From contig NZ_CP137734.1 in assembly GCF_033406955.1 (NCBI RefSeq), positions 4,464,001 through 4,528,000 of the forward strand: a DNA stretch of 64,000 nt. The letters run 5' to 3'. The notes beneath the pieces are model-generated. The model was not told where the DNA came from. It searched no databases and saw only the letters and a program-made list of their open reading frames with translations. This document shows, piece after piece, positions 38,355 to 49,148 of this stretch (positions are counted from its first letter, which is position 1; every line of letters starts with the position of its first letter). Origin of the DNA: Streptomyces violaceoruber (GTDB taxonomy: Bacteria; Actinomycetota; Actinomycetes; Streptomycetales; Streptomycetaceae). A program made the translations under genes and the position numbers.

Positions 38355-39392
38355 ATGGCCGGGCACGGGGCTCAGGAGCACCCGCACGGGGCCGACCGGC
38401 TGTGCGCGGCCGGGGACCGCGTGTACTCCCGGGCGGTCCGGCGCGGCCGGGTCCCGCGCCGGGACGCCGAGCCGGTGCCCTGCCTCCTGGAACTCGCCCT
38501 GCTGCACCCCGACCCCGACGACATGGACTGGCTGGTGCCGACCTCCCCGCAGGAGGTGATGACGCGGCTGCTGCGCGGAGTCCACGACGAGGTCAGCGCC
38601 AGTCAGCGGCGGGTGGGCTCGGCCGTGGAGGCCTTCGAGTGGTACGCGGACCTCGGCCGGCTGCTCCAGACCCCGGCCGGCACGGAGAGCACGGCGATCC
38701 GGGTCCTCGACGGGCTGTCCCGCATCCAGGCCGCGATGGACGAGGCGACGCAGGCCTGTACGACGGAGGTGCTCACCGTCCAGCCCGGCGGCATCCGGCG
38801 CGAACACGAGCTGTCCGAGGGCCTGCACCGGGCGCTGGCGCTGCGCGGACGCGGGGTGCGGATGCGGGACCTGTACACGCACGTGGCCCGGCACGGCCAG
38901 GGCCTGCTCAACTACCTGGAGCTGATGGGCGACGCGGTGGAGGCACGCACCCTGGACGAGGTCATCGACCGGCTCATCCTCTTCGACCGCACCGTCGCCT
39001 TCATCCCCGCCAACACCGACCGCACGATGGCCCTGGAGCTGCGCCACCCGGCCCTGATCTCCTACCTGGTCACGGTCTTCGAACGCCTCTGGCGCCTCGC
39101 CATCCCGCTGACCGCCCCGCTTCCCGACACCGGCATCGAGGGCATCTCCCACCGCGAGCAGTCCATCGCGGCGCTCCTGGCGGAGGGGCACCAGGACGCC
39201 GTGATCGCGGAACGCCTCGGCATCAGCGTCCGTACGGCCCGTGCGCACATCGCCCGGCTCTCGGAGACCCTGGGCGCGGCCAGCCGCACGCAGTTGGGCG
39301 TCCGCATAGCCCAGGCCGGCCTGGACGGCTCTCCGCGCGGCGCTCCGTCCCCCGTCATGCTTCCTGGTCGAGAATCCCCGACTGCCCGATGA
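38355..39392 (+). CDS. LuxR-type regulator with TrmB-like sensor region, paralogue 1
   Basis: About 345 residues from ATG (MAGHGAQEHP); the frame is open upstream to 38208 but the added residues are not conserved in the paralogues. Parts: a start region with LCAAGDRVYSRAVRRG, a middle sensor region (VLTVQPGGIRRE, RGVRMRDLYTHVARHGQG, RLILFDRTVAFIPANTDRTM, LRHPALISYLVTVFERLW) that resembles the TrmB/PLD-like effector domain, and a LuxR helix-turn-helix at the C-terminus (IAALLAEGHQDAVIAERLGI, SVRTARAHIARL). It overlaps the convergent paralogue 2 by 38 bp. Signal unknown. Confidence 0.82.
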   Translation: MAGHGAQEHPHGADRLCAAGDRVYSRAVRRGRVPRRDAEPVPCLLELALLHPDPDDMDWLVPTSPQEVMTRLLRGVHDEVSASQRRVGSAVEAFEWYADLGRLLQTPAGTESTAIRVLDGLSRIQAAMDEATQACTTEVLTVQPGGIRREHELSEGLHRALALRGRGVRMRDLYTHVARHGQGLLNYLELMGDAVEARTLDEVIDRLILFDRTVAFIPANTDRTMALELRHPALISYLVTVFERLWRLAIPLTAPLPDTGIEGISHREQSIAALLAEGHQDAVIAERLGISVRTARAHIARLSETLGAASRTQLGVRIAQAGLDGSPRGAPSPVMLPGRESPTAR

Positions 39393-40338
39393 GGTAGCCG
39401 AGCTGAGCGCGGCTCTCGCTGCCGAGGGTGGCGGCGAGTTTGGCGATGTGGACGCGGGCGGTGCGGACGTTCATGCCGAGGCGGTCGGCGATGTCGGAGT
39501 CGGTGTGGCCTTCGACGAGGAGGGCGGCTATGGCGCGTTGGCGGGGGGTGACGCCGTTGAGGGTGGGCTGGTGGACGGCTTGGGGGTGCATGGGGGTGGC
39601 GAGGTGCCAGAGGCGGTCGAAGGTGTTGACGAAGTAGGCGATGAGGGCGGGGTGGCGGACTTCGAGGGCGAGTGAGCGGTCGGCGCTGGCGGGGATGAAG
39701 GCGACGGTGCGGTCGACGACGATGAGCCGCTCGGTCACCTCGTCCAGCGTGCGGGCCTCCACGTCTCCGGTCAGCTGCTCGTAGCGGGCGCGGGTGTAGG
39801 GGGCGTGGCGGGTGGTGTGCTGGTACAACGCCCGTACGCGGGCACCGCGATCGAGGAAGTCCTGGTCCCGCTTCATGGCCCCTTCGAGGATGTCGGGGCG
39901 CTTGGTGACGTGCGCGTCGTGCGGCTGGATCGCGAGGAGTTCCTTCCTGCCCTCGGCCATGGCTTCCTCGATGGCCTGGCCGGTGCGCTCCTTGCTGCTG
40001 AGGATGCGGAGGGTCGGGGTGTCCTCGGTGCGGAGACCCCGGCGGCCCAGGCGCATGAGGGGCTCGAAGACGTCGGCCATCCGCTGCCCGCGCCGTCTCT
40101 CGTCGGCGATGCGGTCCTCCGAGGACCGGAGCAGTCGCTGCAGCGCGACGGTCGGTGGGACGGGCTCCAGCCGGTCCAGGTCGTCGATGGCGGGGTGCAG
40201 GAGCCCGAGGTCGACGAGGCACGGCGCGACGGACACCTCACCACTGCTCAGGTGGCCCTCACGCAGCGCACGGGAGTAGAGATCGAGACCTGTCTCGCAC
40301 AGTTCGTCACCGCAGTGCTGGTGCGTCCCGCCCGTCAT
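39355..40338 (-). CDS. LuxR-type regulator with TrmB-like sensor region, paralogue 2
   Basis: 327 residues. Same plan as its neighbours: LCETGLDLYSRALREGHLSS, LLAIQPHDAHVTKRPDI, RVRALYQHTTRHAPYTRARY, RLIVVDRTVAFIPASADRSL, and a C-terminal LuxR helix-turn-helix (IAALLVEGHTDSDIADRLGM, NVRTARVHIAKL). Its start overlaps the stop of paralogue 3, so the two are co-transcribed. It has no response-regulator receiver domain, so the sensor region must bind a ligand directly. Confidence 0.85.
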   Translation of the reverse strand: MTGGTHQHCGDELCETGLDLYSRALREGHLSSGEVSVAPCLVDLGLLHPAIDDLDRLEPVPPTVALQRLLRSSEDRIADERRRGQRMADVFEPLMRLGRRGLRTEDTPTLRILSSKERTGQAIEEAMAEGRKELLAIQPHDAHVTKRPDILEGAMKRDQDFLDRGARVRALYQHTTRHAPYTRARYEQLTGDVEARTLDEVTERLIVVDRTVAFIPASADRSLALEVRHPALIAYFVNTFDRLWHLATPMHPQAVHQPTLNGVTPRQRAIAALLVEGHTDSDIADRLGMNVRTARVHIAKLAATLGSESRAQLGYLIGQSGILDQEA

Positions 40339-41372
40339 GCGTTGTTTTCCCCTCCCAGGTTCCGGTTCCCCTGTTCGAGAATCCCAGACTGGGCTATGAG
40401 GTATCCGAGTTGGGCGCGGCTGCCGCTCCCCAGGGCGGTGGCCAGTTTGGCTATGTGCGCCCGGCAGGTGCGTACGTTCATGCCCAGGCGGCGGGCGATG
40501 GCCTCGTCGACGTGGCCCTCCACCAGGAGCTTGGCTATGGAGTGCTGGATGTCGGTGATGCCGTCGGGGGCGGTCTCGTAGGGGGCGCCGGCGGTGAGCG
40601 GGACCGCTCGGCTCCAGATGAACTCGAACACCTTGATCAGGTAGCCGACGAGTCCCGGGTGACGGATCTCCAGGGCCACCTGCCGGTCGTCACGGACCGG
40701 GATGAACGCCACGGTCTCGTCGCAGATGATCAGGCGTTCCACCAGTTCGTCGATGGTGCGGTACTCGGCCTTGCCGGTGGAGAAGCGGTCCACGTAGGCC
40801 AGCCGCTCGGGACTGTAACGCGCCGTGTGCTGGTAAAGCGTCCGGATCCGCACCCCGCGCTCGGTCAGGGTCTTGTCGCGCTCCAGCCCTTCGATGACTC
40901 GCCGCTCCGGGTGACGGGCGCTGGGCTGGATGCTCAGCACCTCGTTCGTGCACTGGTTCGTGGCCAGGTCGAGAGCGGTGTTGATGCGGTCGAGGCCTTC
41001 CAGCACGGTGATCGAATGCGTGGAAGACGTGCCTTGCGCACTGAGGGCCATGAACGGCTCGAAGGTTTCGGCCAGCTCGATGGACGTCCGCCTGCGCTGC
41101 GAGATCTCCCGTTCGATCGGATTGAGTCGCTGCGCCAGAGCGACCGCGGGGGGCACGGGACGCAGCCGGTTGGCGTCGTCGGGATCGGGATGCAGGAGGG
41201 CCAACTCCATCAGGCACGGAGCGGGCTCCGCGTCGGCGCGCGTTATATATCCAGTACGCAGGGCGTTCGCGTAGAGGCGCCCGCCCTCCCTACACAGTTC
41301 AGTGATGGAATGGGGATGTGTCTCGTTGGTCCGATTCGTTGTCAAATCTCCACCCCCCAGGGTCCTGAACAT
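40335..41372 (-). CDS. LuxR-type regulator with TrmB-like sensor region, paralogue 3
   Basis: 345 residues from ATG; a TTG nine codons later has a better ribosome-binding site (GGTGGAG) and may be the true start. Sequence blocks as in paralogues 1 and 2: LCREGGRLYANALRTGYITR, RGVRIRTLYQHTARYSPERL, RLIICDETVAFIPVRDDRQV, IAKLLVEGHVDEAIARRLGM. It is divergent from the secreted-peptide gene across only 87 bp, so a shared control region is likely. A direct repeat GAACATG lies at its start. Confidence 0.85.
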   Translation of the reverse strand: MFRTLGGGDLTTNRTNETHPHSITELCREGGRLYANALRTGYITRADAEPAPCLMELALLHPDPDDANRLRPVPPAVALAQRLNPIEREISQRRRTSIELAETFEPFMALSAQGTSSTHSITVLEGLDRINTALDLATNQCTNEVLSIQPSARHPERRVIEGLERDKTLTERGVRIRTLYQHTARYSPERLAYVDRFSTGKAEYRTIDELVERLIICDETVAFIPVRDDRQVALEIRHPGLVGYLIKVFEFIWSRAVPLTAGAPYETAPDGITDIQHSIAKLLVEGHVDEAIARRLGMNVRTCRAHIAKLATALGSGSRAQLGYLIAQSGILEQGNRNLGGENNA

Positions 41373-41459
41373 GCAGGAACATGATGCACCGATTGTGTGG
41401 CCATGACGTGCCTATATGAGCCATCGTCTTATCCGACGGGGGAATGAGGGGACCTTCAA

Positions 41460-41669
41460 GTGAGGACGAAGCCGACTATGTCTAAGAGATTGCTTCGCTC
41501 GGTGCTTGTCGCCGCCTTCTCCGCCGTCGTGGCCTTCGGAGCTCTGAATGGCCTCGGTACAGCGCAGGGCGACGAGCGAGTGGGCAGTGTGGAGTCAGTG
41601 GCGGAGGTGCCCGCTGCGTCCGTCGGTGCGAACGCCGAAGCAACTACGAGTGACACCATCTGGTCGTGA
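41460..41669 (+). CDS. short secreted peptide precursor
   Basis: 69 residues from a GTG about 8 nt after GAGGGG; an internal ATG would give 63. Basic start (KPTMSKRLLR), hydrophobic core (SVLVAAFSAVVAFGALNGLG), likely signal-peptidase cleavage after TAQG or nearby, leaving about 32 residues rich in Ala, Val, Ser and Glu and ending TTSDTIWS. The next gene begins 1 nt after its stop. It is divergent from three LuxR/TrmB-like regulators, so it may be a signalling peptide they sense, directly or after processing. No lipobox; only one aromatic residue (Trp) in the mature part, next to the end. Confidence 0.65.
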   Translation: MRTKPTMSKRLLRSVLVAAFSAVVAFGALNGLGTAQGDERVGSVESVAEVPAASVGANAEATTSDTIWS

Positions 41670-41670
41670 C

Positions 41671-42006
41671 ATGACTACTCCACCTGATGACCGCTCCTTC
41701 CGGCGTGAAATGGCCACCGCCTACCGCTCCGGCTGGCGCTTCATCGACCTGGTCACCGCGATCCCGCACGCCGGTGACTCCCTGATGGTGACCGTCTTCG
41801 GCGAGCCGGTCGTCGTCACGCTGGACGAGGACGGCGACGTGCGTGCGTACCGGTGTCTGCGGCGGCCTCGGGGGGCGCCGCAGCCCGTCCGGTGTGCCAT
41901 CCGGTACGGAATGATCTTTGTGAACCTGGACCAGCGGGACCACCGGCTCGAGCAGCCGGAGATCCCCGAAGTGAGGACCATCTCGGCCACCCCCCGCAGT
42001 GCCTGA
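41671..42006 (+). CDS. degenerate Rieske-like protein lacking both His ligands
   Basis: 111 residues. The sequence SGWRFIDLVTAIPHAGD, VFGEPVVVTLDEDGDVRAYR and YGMIFVNLD follows the N-terminal Rieske domain of ring-hydroxylating oxygenases, but the ligand motifs CxH and CxxH appear as C62-L-R64 and C75-A-I-R78: cysteines kept, both histidines changed to Arg, and the loop between them shortened. A Rieske cluster is therefore unlikely. The gene is coupled to the peptide gene in front, so it may bind, escort or modify the peptide. A strong terminator follows after about 50 bp. Confidence 0.65.
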   Translation: MTTPPDDRSFRREMATAYRSGWRFIDLVTAIPHAGDSLMVTVFGEPVVVTLDEDGDVRAYRCLRRPRGAPQPVRCAIRYGMIFVNLDQRDHRLEQPEIPEVRTISATPRSA

Positions 42007-42053
42007 CGCGATTCCCCCGTCGTAACACAATCGCTCAGGTGCTTCCCCCCGGC

Positions 42054-42092
42054 AGCGGCGTCACCGTGACCTGAACACGGTGACGCCGCTGT
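42054..42092 (+). terminator. terminator after the Rieske-like gene
   Basis: A perfect 15-bp stem CAGCGGCGTCACCGT/ACGGTGACGCCGCTG with a 9-nt loop, between the peptide operon and clpB. Confidence 0.85.
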
Positions 42093-42219
42093 CGCATGTG
42101 CGGACATATCGCGAAACCAGCCGGTTCCAGGGCTGGCCGAAAAGGTACTCGTGTACCGCCTCCCGTCTCCCGCCCCGCTGCCCGGCCGTCCCTCCTCGGC
42201 GGAGAAGTGTGCCCGACTC

Positions 42220-42240
42220 CTTGAGTGGCCCTGACTCAAC
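42220..42240. promoter_or_regulatory. HspR operator (HAIR) upstream of clpB
   Basis: CTTGAGT-N7-ACTCAAC, 13 of 14 consensus bases, 50 bp before the clpB start. Places clpB under HspR together with the dnaK operon. Confidence 0.9.
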
Positions 42241-42289
42241 TTTGTGTACGCTGGACGAGTCAGCACTACGCGAGGAGGAGAGCCAGAAC

Positions 42290-44887
<2,598 letters not shown>

Positions 44888-44906
44888 AGCGCAAGGCCCT
44901 TCCCAC

Positions 44907-44938
44907 CGCGGTCCTGGAGCACTCGCTCCAGGACCGCG
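44907..44938 (+). terminator. terminator of clpB
   Basis: A perfect 14-bp stem CGCGGTCCTGGAGC/GCTCCAGGACCGCG with loop ACTC, 19 nt after the stop. Confidence 0.85.
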
Positions 44939-45056
44939 ATGGTCGTGGTGCGGGCGCCGCGATGTGGTTTTCACGGTGAACTTCGAGTCGATAATGAGGG
45001 TTTGACGTATCTGATGTGCCGGTGTGCTCGTTGTGTCGAATGGGAGGGATATCGAT

Positions 45057-46700
45057 ATGAAGCGAGTTCTGGCCGTTCAGCGCATCAGCCGCGACACCGA
45101 GGCGTCCTCAGCGCTCACGAGACAGGACGAGGCCCTTACGCGCGCGATACGACAGGGCACCTACAGGGAGGTGGGACGTGTCGTCGACGCCACCGTCTCC
45201 GGGGCTGTCCATCTCGACCAGCGTCCCATTCTGAGGAGATGGCTCGCAGAGCCGCTGGTGCACGAATGGGACGTGCTCATGGTCACCGAGCAGGACCGCA
45301 TTACGCGGGACGACATGCACTGGTGGCACTTCGTCGACTGGATCCTGAAGAACGGGAAGGATGTCGAGGTACTCGACGATCCGACGTTCGACATCCAATC
45401 CGAAGACGGACGGATGCTCGCGGGTATCAAGGCGGCGCAGGCGGCCAAGTACCGCAAAGCAGTGCAGGCCAAGCAACTCGACCGTACGCAGTTCTTCCGG
45501 GAGAACAGGCTGTGGAACGGTGGTGTCTGGCCGTTCGGCTATCGCGCCGAGGTCTTTTCCCACCTGGGAGAACGCCGCAAGCGTCTGACGGTCGATCCCT
45601 GTACCTCTCGGCTTGTGCGTGAAGCCTACGACCGTCTTGTGCATGGCGAAGGCACCGTCTACGCCGTGGCGAGGGACTGGAACCTTCGAGGTGTGCCAAG
45701 CGCCCGCGATCACCAGCGCAGGGAACAGAACAAGGATCTGCCGGAACAGGAACACAGGCCGGAGAAGGGGACCCGCTGGTCCGTGACGCCACTGCGCAAC
45801 ATCCTCAGGTCACCCGCCCTGATGGGTGTGATGATGCATCGTTCCGAACCTGTCCTGGACGCCGAGGGACAACCCGTGGTCTGGGCCGAACCCGTTCTCA
45901 CGTCCGAAGAGTTCGCAGAGCTGCAGGAAGTGGTTCTCACCGAGCAGCGCACGGCGGAATCCGGACCTGGTAAGCGCTGGCGGACTCCGCTGCTCGGTGT
46001 GGTCTTCTGCATGTGCGGTCGGCCTATGTACGTTCGGCACCAGAAGAACCATCTGGCTGATGGCACGACGGCGGTCCTGACGTACTACCAGTGTCGGTCC
46101 GTCTCCGAAATGAATCGCTGTGAGGCTCCCTCGACGTGGCGGGCCGAAAGTCTCTGTGCAGTCGTGGAGCGGGACTTTTTGGACCAGGCCGGAGACCGGA
46201 CCGAAATGAAGCGCACCTATGTACCGGGTCGGGACCACACTGCGGCCATCGCCGAACTGCGCAGCGCCCTTGCCAATCTCACCGTCGCCATCGGGACGGC
46301 AACCGCACCGGCTGCCGTTGCTGTTCTCACCCGGCAGATGGACGAGCATGCGAGGACGATCACGAGGCTGGAAGCTGAGCCGGTGGTCCATGCTCGGTGG
46401 AAGGAGGAGCCCACTGGTGCGGCCTACCGAGAACAGTGGCGTGCGGTCAAGGACTGGGAGAGCCGGGCAGCGCTCCTCGCCAAGGCCGGTGTTCGCTTCT
46501 TCTGCGAAGGAACGCACAAGTCGGGAAGCGTACACATGTACCTTCCCTCCGCCTCACAGCGACGGGTGAGCGGCGTGAGTCTTTCGAAAGAGGCTGTGGA
46601 GGTCGTCGGGATCGGCCCTCTCGAGGAGGAGGCCCGTCGATATTTCACCGATCTGCGGCGGACCAAGGGGATGGGACCGGGGTTCTGGTACTCGCGCTGA
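45057..46700 (+). CDS. large serine recombinase with no element around it
   Basis: 547 residues from ATG, GGGAGGG upstream. Resolvase domain with catalytic Ser11 (LAVQRISRDTEASSALTRQD) and VTEQDRITRDDMHWWHFVDW; recombinase domain (GGVWPFGYRAEVFSHLGERR, TPLRNILRSPALMGVMMHRS); zinc ribbon CMCGRPMYVRHQ with later YQCRSVSEMNRC; a coiled coil near 410-440. Looks intact. It stands alone between the clpB terminator and a YbjN gene, with no transfer, replication or phage genes. It may be what is left of an integrated element, or a recombinase with a host task. GC is slightly lower than that of clpB. Confidence 0.88.
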   Translation: MKRVLAVQRISRDTEASSALTRQDEALTRAIRQGTYREVGRVVDATVSGAVHLDQRPILRRWLAEPLVHEWDVLMVTEQDRITRDDMHWWHFVDWILKNGKDVEVLDDPTFDIQSEDGRMLAGIKAAQAAKYRKAVQAKQLDRTQFFRENRLWNGGVWPFGYRAEVFSHLGERRKRLTVDPCTSRLVREAYDRLVHGEGTVYAVARDWNLRGVPSARDHQRREQNKDLPEQEHRPEKGTRWSVTPLRNILRSPALMGVMMHRSEPVLDAEGQPVVWAEPVLTSEEFAELQEVVLTEQRTAESGPGKRWRTPLLGVVFCMCGRPMYVRHQKNHLADGTTAVLTYYQCRSVSEMNRCEAPSTWRAESLCAVVERDFLDQAGDRTEMKRTYVPGRDHTAAIAELRSALANLTVAIGTATAPAAVAVLTRQMDEHARTITRLEAEPVVHARWKEEPTGAAYREQWRAVKDWESRAALLAKAGVRFFCEGTHKSGSVHMYLPSASQRRVSGVSLSKEAVEVVGIGPLEEEARRYFTDLRRTKGMGPGFWYSR

Positions 46701-46825
46701 TCCGGCCACGCGGCCGACGCCCGGCCAGGCAGGTTGCCGGGCACGGCCCAGGCGAGAGAGGGTGGGTCGTACGTCTGGCCTCAGCTATGGCCGGACGAGC
46801 CAGACGACCGCAGGAGTGTCCCAGA

Positions 46826-47362
46826 ATGTCTATCGACCCGTCTTCGATTCCGAACTTCGGGGGCAAGCAGCCCGAGCCGCAGCCCCAAGGACCGGCGGGC
46901 CCCGTCGTCCCGGATCAGGATCTTGTGAAGCAGCTCCTCGAACAGATGGAGCTGAAGTACGTCGTCGACGACGAGGGCGACCTCGCGGCGCCGTGGGAGC
47001 AGTTCCGTACGTATTTCATGTTCCGTGGCGAGGGTGACCAGCAGGTCTTCTCGGTGCGGACGTTCTACGACCGGTCCCACCAGATCGACGAGAAGCCGCA
47101 GCTGCTCGAGTCGGTCGACGACTGGAACCGGCGCACCCTGTGGCCCAAGGTGTACTCCCACACCCACGACGACGGCACGGTCCGCCTGATCGGCGAGGCG
47201 CAGATGCTGATCGGCATGGGCGTCAGCCTGGAGCACTTCGTCTCCTCGACGGTCAGCTGGGTGCGGGCCGCGATCGAGTTCGACCGGTGGCTCGTGGAGC
47301 AGCTCGGCCTGGAGCAGGACGTCAACGAGTCGGAGAAGCCGACCGACGAGGACGGCGAGTAG
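46826..47362 (+). CDS. YbjN-domain protein
   Basis: 178 residues; ATG 9 nt after CAGGAG. Proline-rich first 30 residues, then a YbjN-like alpha/beta domain (LLEQMELKYVVDDEGDLAAP, QVFSVRTFYDRSHQIDEKPQ, DDWNRRTLWPKVYSH, GVSLEHFVSSTVSWVRAAIE), similar to type III secretion chaperone folds. Common in actinobacteria; function unknown, perhaps chaperone-like. Confidence 0.85.
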   Translation: MSIDPSSIPNFGGKQPEPQPQGPAGPVVPDQDLVKQLLEQMELKYVVDDEGDLAAPWEQFRTYFMFRGEGDQQVFSVRTFYDRSHQIDEKPQLLESVDDWNRRTLWPKVYSHTHDDGTVRLIGEAQMLIGMGVSLEHFVSSTVSWVRAAIEFDRWLVEQLGLEQDVNESEKPTDEDGE

Positions 47363-47386
47363 TCCGCCCTTGCGGCACCACTCCGG

Positions 47387-47422
47387 AGAGCCCGGCCCCC
47401 GCTGCCGCGGGGGCCGGGCTCT
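47387..47422. terminator. bidirectional terminator between YbjN and aminotransferase genes
   Basis: A perfect 15-bp stem AGAGCCCGGCCCCCG/CGGGGGCCGGGCTCT with a 6-nt loop in the gap between converging genes. Confidence 0.85.
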
Positions 47423-47457
47423 CTCACTTCCCACGGCTCACGCCGAGAGTGTCCGGC

Positions 47458-48657
47458 TCACGCCGAGAGCGTCTTGAGCCGCCCCACCGCCTCCTCCAGC
47501 ACCGGCAGCCGCTTGCAGAACGCGAACCGCACGAAGGGCGCGCCCTCCTCCCGGTGGTCGTAGAAGACCGCGTTGGGGACGGCGACGACGCCCGCGCGCT
47601 CGGGCAGGGAGCGGCAGAAGGCGAAGCCGTCGCGCTCGCCGAGCGGGCGGATGTCGGTGGTGACGAAGTACGTCCCGGCGGGGCGGTACACGCCGAAGCC
47701 CGCCTCGGCCAGGCCCGCGGCCAGCAGGTCCCGCTTCGCCTCCATGTCCTGCCGGTAGGCGGCGAAGTACGACTCCGGCAGCGCGAGCGCCTCGGCGACG
47801 GCGTACTGGAAGGGCCCCGAGGCCACGTACGTCAGGTACTGCTTGGCCGAGCGGACCGCCGTGAGCAGGGCGGGCGCGGCGGTGACCCAGCCGACCTTCC
47901 AGCCGGTGAACGAGAACGTCTTGCCGGCCGACCCGATGGTCACCGTGCGCTCCCGCATCCCCGGGAAGGACGCCAGGGGGATGTGCTCGGCGGTGCCGAA
48001 GACCAGGTGCTCGTAGACCTCGTCGGTCACCACCAGCAGGTCGCGCTCCACCGCCAGCTCGGCGATCGCGGCCAGCTCGTCGCGGGTGAGGACCGTGCCC
48101 GTCGGGTTGTGCGGGGTGTTCAGCAGCAGCAGGCGGGTGCGGTCGGTGACCGCGTCGCGCAGCTCGTCCAGGTCCAGACGGAACGTGCCCTCGTGCGGCC
48201 GCAGGGTCACCGGCACGCGGGTGCCGCCCGCCATCGCGATGCAGGCCGCGTACGAGTCGTAGTACGGCTCCAGCGCGACGACCTCGTCGCCGGGCTCCAG
48301 CAGGGCCAGCAGGGCGGCCGCGATGGCCTCCGTGGCGCCGGCGGTGACCAGGACCTCGGTGTCGGGGTCGTAGGACAGGCCGTAGCGGCGCTGCTGGTGG
48401 CCGGCGACGGCGGCGCGCAGCTCGGGGACGCCCGGGCCCGGGGGGTACTGGTTGCCGCGCCCGTCGCGCAGTGCCCGCACCGCGGCCTCCCGGACCTCCT
48501 CGGGGCCGTCGGTGTCGGGGAAGCCCTGGCCGAGGTTGATCGCCCCGGTCCGCACCGCCAGGGCGGACATCTCGGCGAAGATCGTCGTCCCGAACTCCGC
48601 GAGCCGGCGGTTCAGGAGGGGGCGGGCGCTGGAGCTCATCGAGGTCATGCCGGTCAT
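47458..48657 (-). CDS. class I/II pyridoxal-phosphate aminotransferase
   Basis: 399 residues from the first of three close ATGs; MSSSARPLLN is an alternative start. Fold type I signatures: INLGQGFPDTDGP, NQYPPGPGVPELR, TAGATEAIAAAL, LNTPHNPTGTVL, VTDEVYEHLVF, and the PLP lysine in IGSAGKTFSFTGWKVGW. The GQGFPD and SAGKTFSFTGWK forms are those of the kynurenine/glutamine transaminase K and DapC-like subgroup, so kynurenine, glutamine, methionine or succinyl-diaminopimelate are all possible substrates. Cytoplasmic. Convergent with the YbjN gene. Confidence 0.9.
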   Translation of the reverse strand: MTGMTSMSSSARPLLNRRLAEFGTTIFAEMSALAVRTGAINLGQGFPDTDGPEEVREAAVRALRDGRGNQYPPGPGVPELRAAVAGHQQRRYGLSYDPDTEVLVTAGATEAIAAALLALLEPGDEVVALEPYYDSYAACIAMAGGTRVPVTLRPHEGTFRLDLDELRDAVTDRTRLLLLNTPHNPTGTVLTRDELAAIAELAVERDLLVVTDEVYEHLVFGTAEHIPLASFPGMRERTVTIGSAGKTFSFTGWKVGWVTAAPALLTAVRSAKQYLTYVASGPFQYAVAEALALPESYFAAYRQDMEAKRDLLAAGLAEAGFGVYRPAGTYFVTTDIRPLGERDGFAFCRSLPERAGVVAVPNAVFYDHREEGAPFVRFAFCKRLPVLEEAVGRLKTLSA

Positions 48658-48854
48658 CCTGCGCCGAAGCTCTGGACTTCCTCAACTCTGCTTTGGGGCG
48701 TGGCGGCGAGGGGCATCTCCCGTGCACGCCGGTGAGCTTCACGGCGGGATCCACAGGCAGGCGACAGGCAACCGACACGCGGCGAGGCGTCCGACGGGGG
48801 ACTGCTTCGGGGGACTTCCGGGCGCGGGCCCGGGAACGGAAGGAGGGTGGAGCC

Positions 48855-49148
48855 GTGGTTACAGGCATCATCCTGTTCGTGATCGCAGCCCTGGTGATCA
48901 GGGGACTCGTGGCGGGCCGGCGCACCTCGGGTGCGGCCCGGACCGGGGCCGGGCGGGGGCCGCGCCGGTCGAGCACCGGCGGGGGCGGCGACAGCGGCGG
49001 CGGCACCAACAGCTGGTGGGCGGGCGACGGGGGCGGTTCGTCCTCCGACGGTCACCACTCGGGCCACTCCTGCGGTGGCGGCTCGTCCTGCGGAGGCGGG
49101 TCGTCCTGCGGGGGAGGGGGCGGCGGATGCGGCGGAGGCGGCGGCTGA
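48855..49148 (+). CDS. membrane-anchored Gly/Ser/Cys-rich small protein
   Basis: 97 residues from GTG, AGGAGGG 6 nt upstream. One membrane segment (VTGIILFVIAALVIRGLVAG), then a low-complexity tail with GGSS and CGGG repeats and four cysteines (HSCGGGSSCGGGSSCGGGG). Probably a real gene given the ribosome-binding site and hydrophobic start. The tail resembles the Gly/Cys-rich ends of TPM-domain-associated proteins, but the domain itself is absent. Function unknown. Confidence 0.55.
   Translation: MVTGIILFVIAALVIRGLVAGRRTSGAARTGAGRGPRRSSTGGGGDSGGGTNSWWAGDGGGSSSDGHHSGHSCGGGSSCGGGSSCGGGGGGCGGGGG

Noticed and set aside
47458..48657. Calling the aminotransferase a kynurenine aminotransferase of the tryptophan pathway
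   Set aside because: The subgroup motifs allow it, but the gene is 12 kb from the kynurenine cluster and several other substrates fit equally well.
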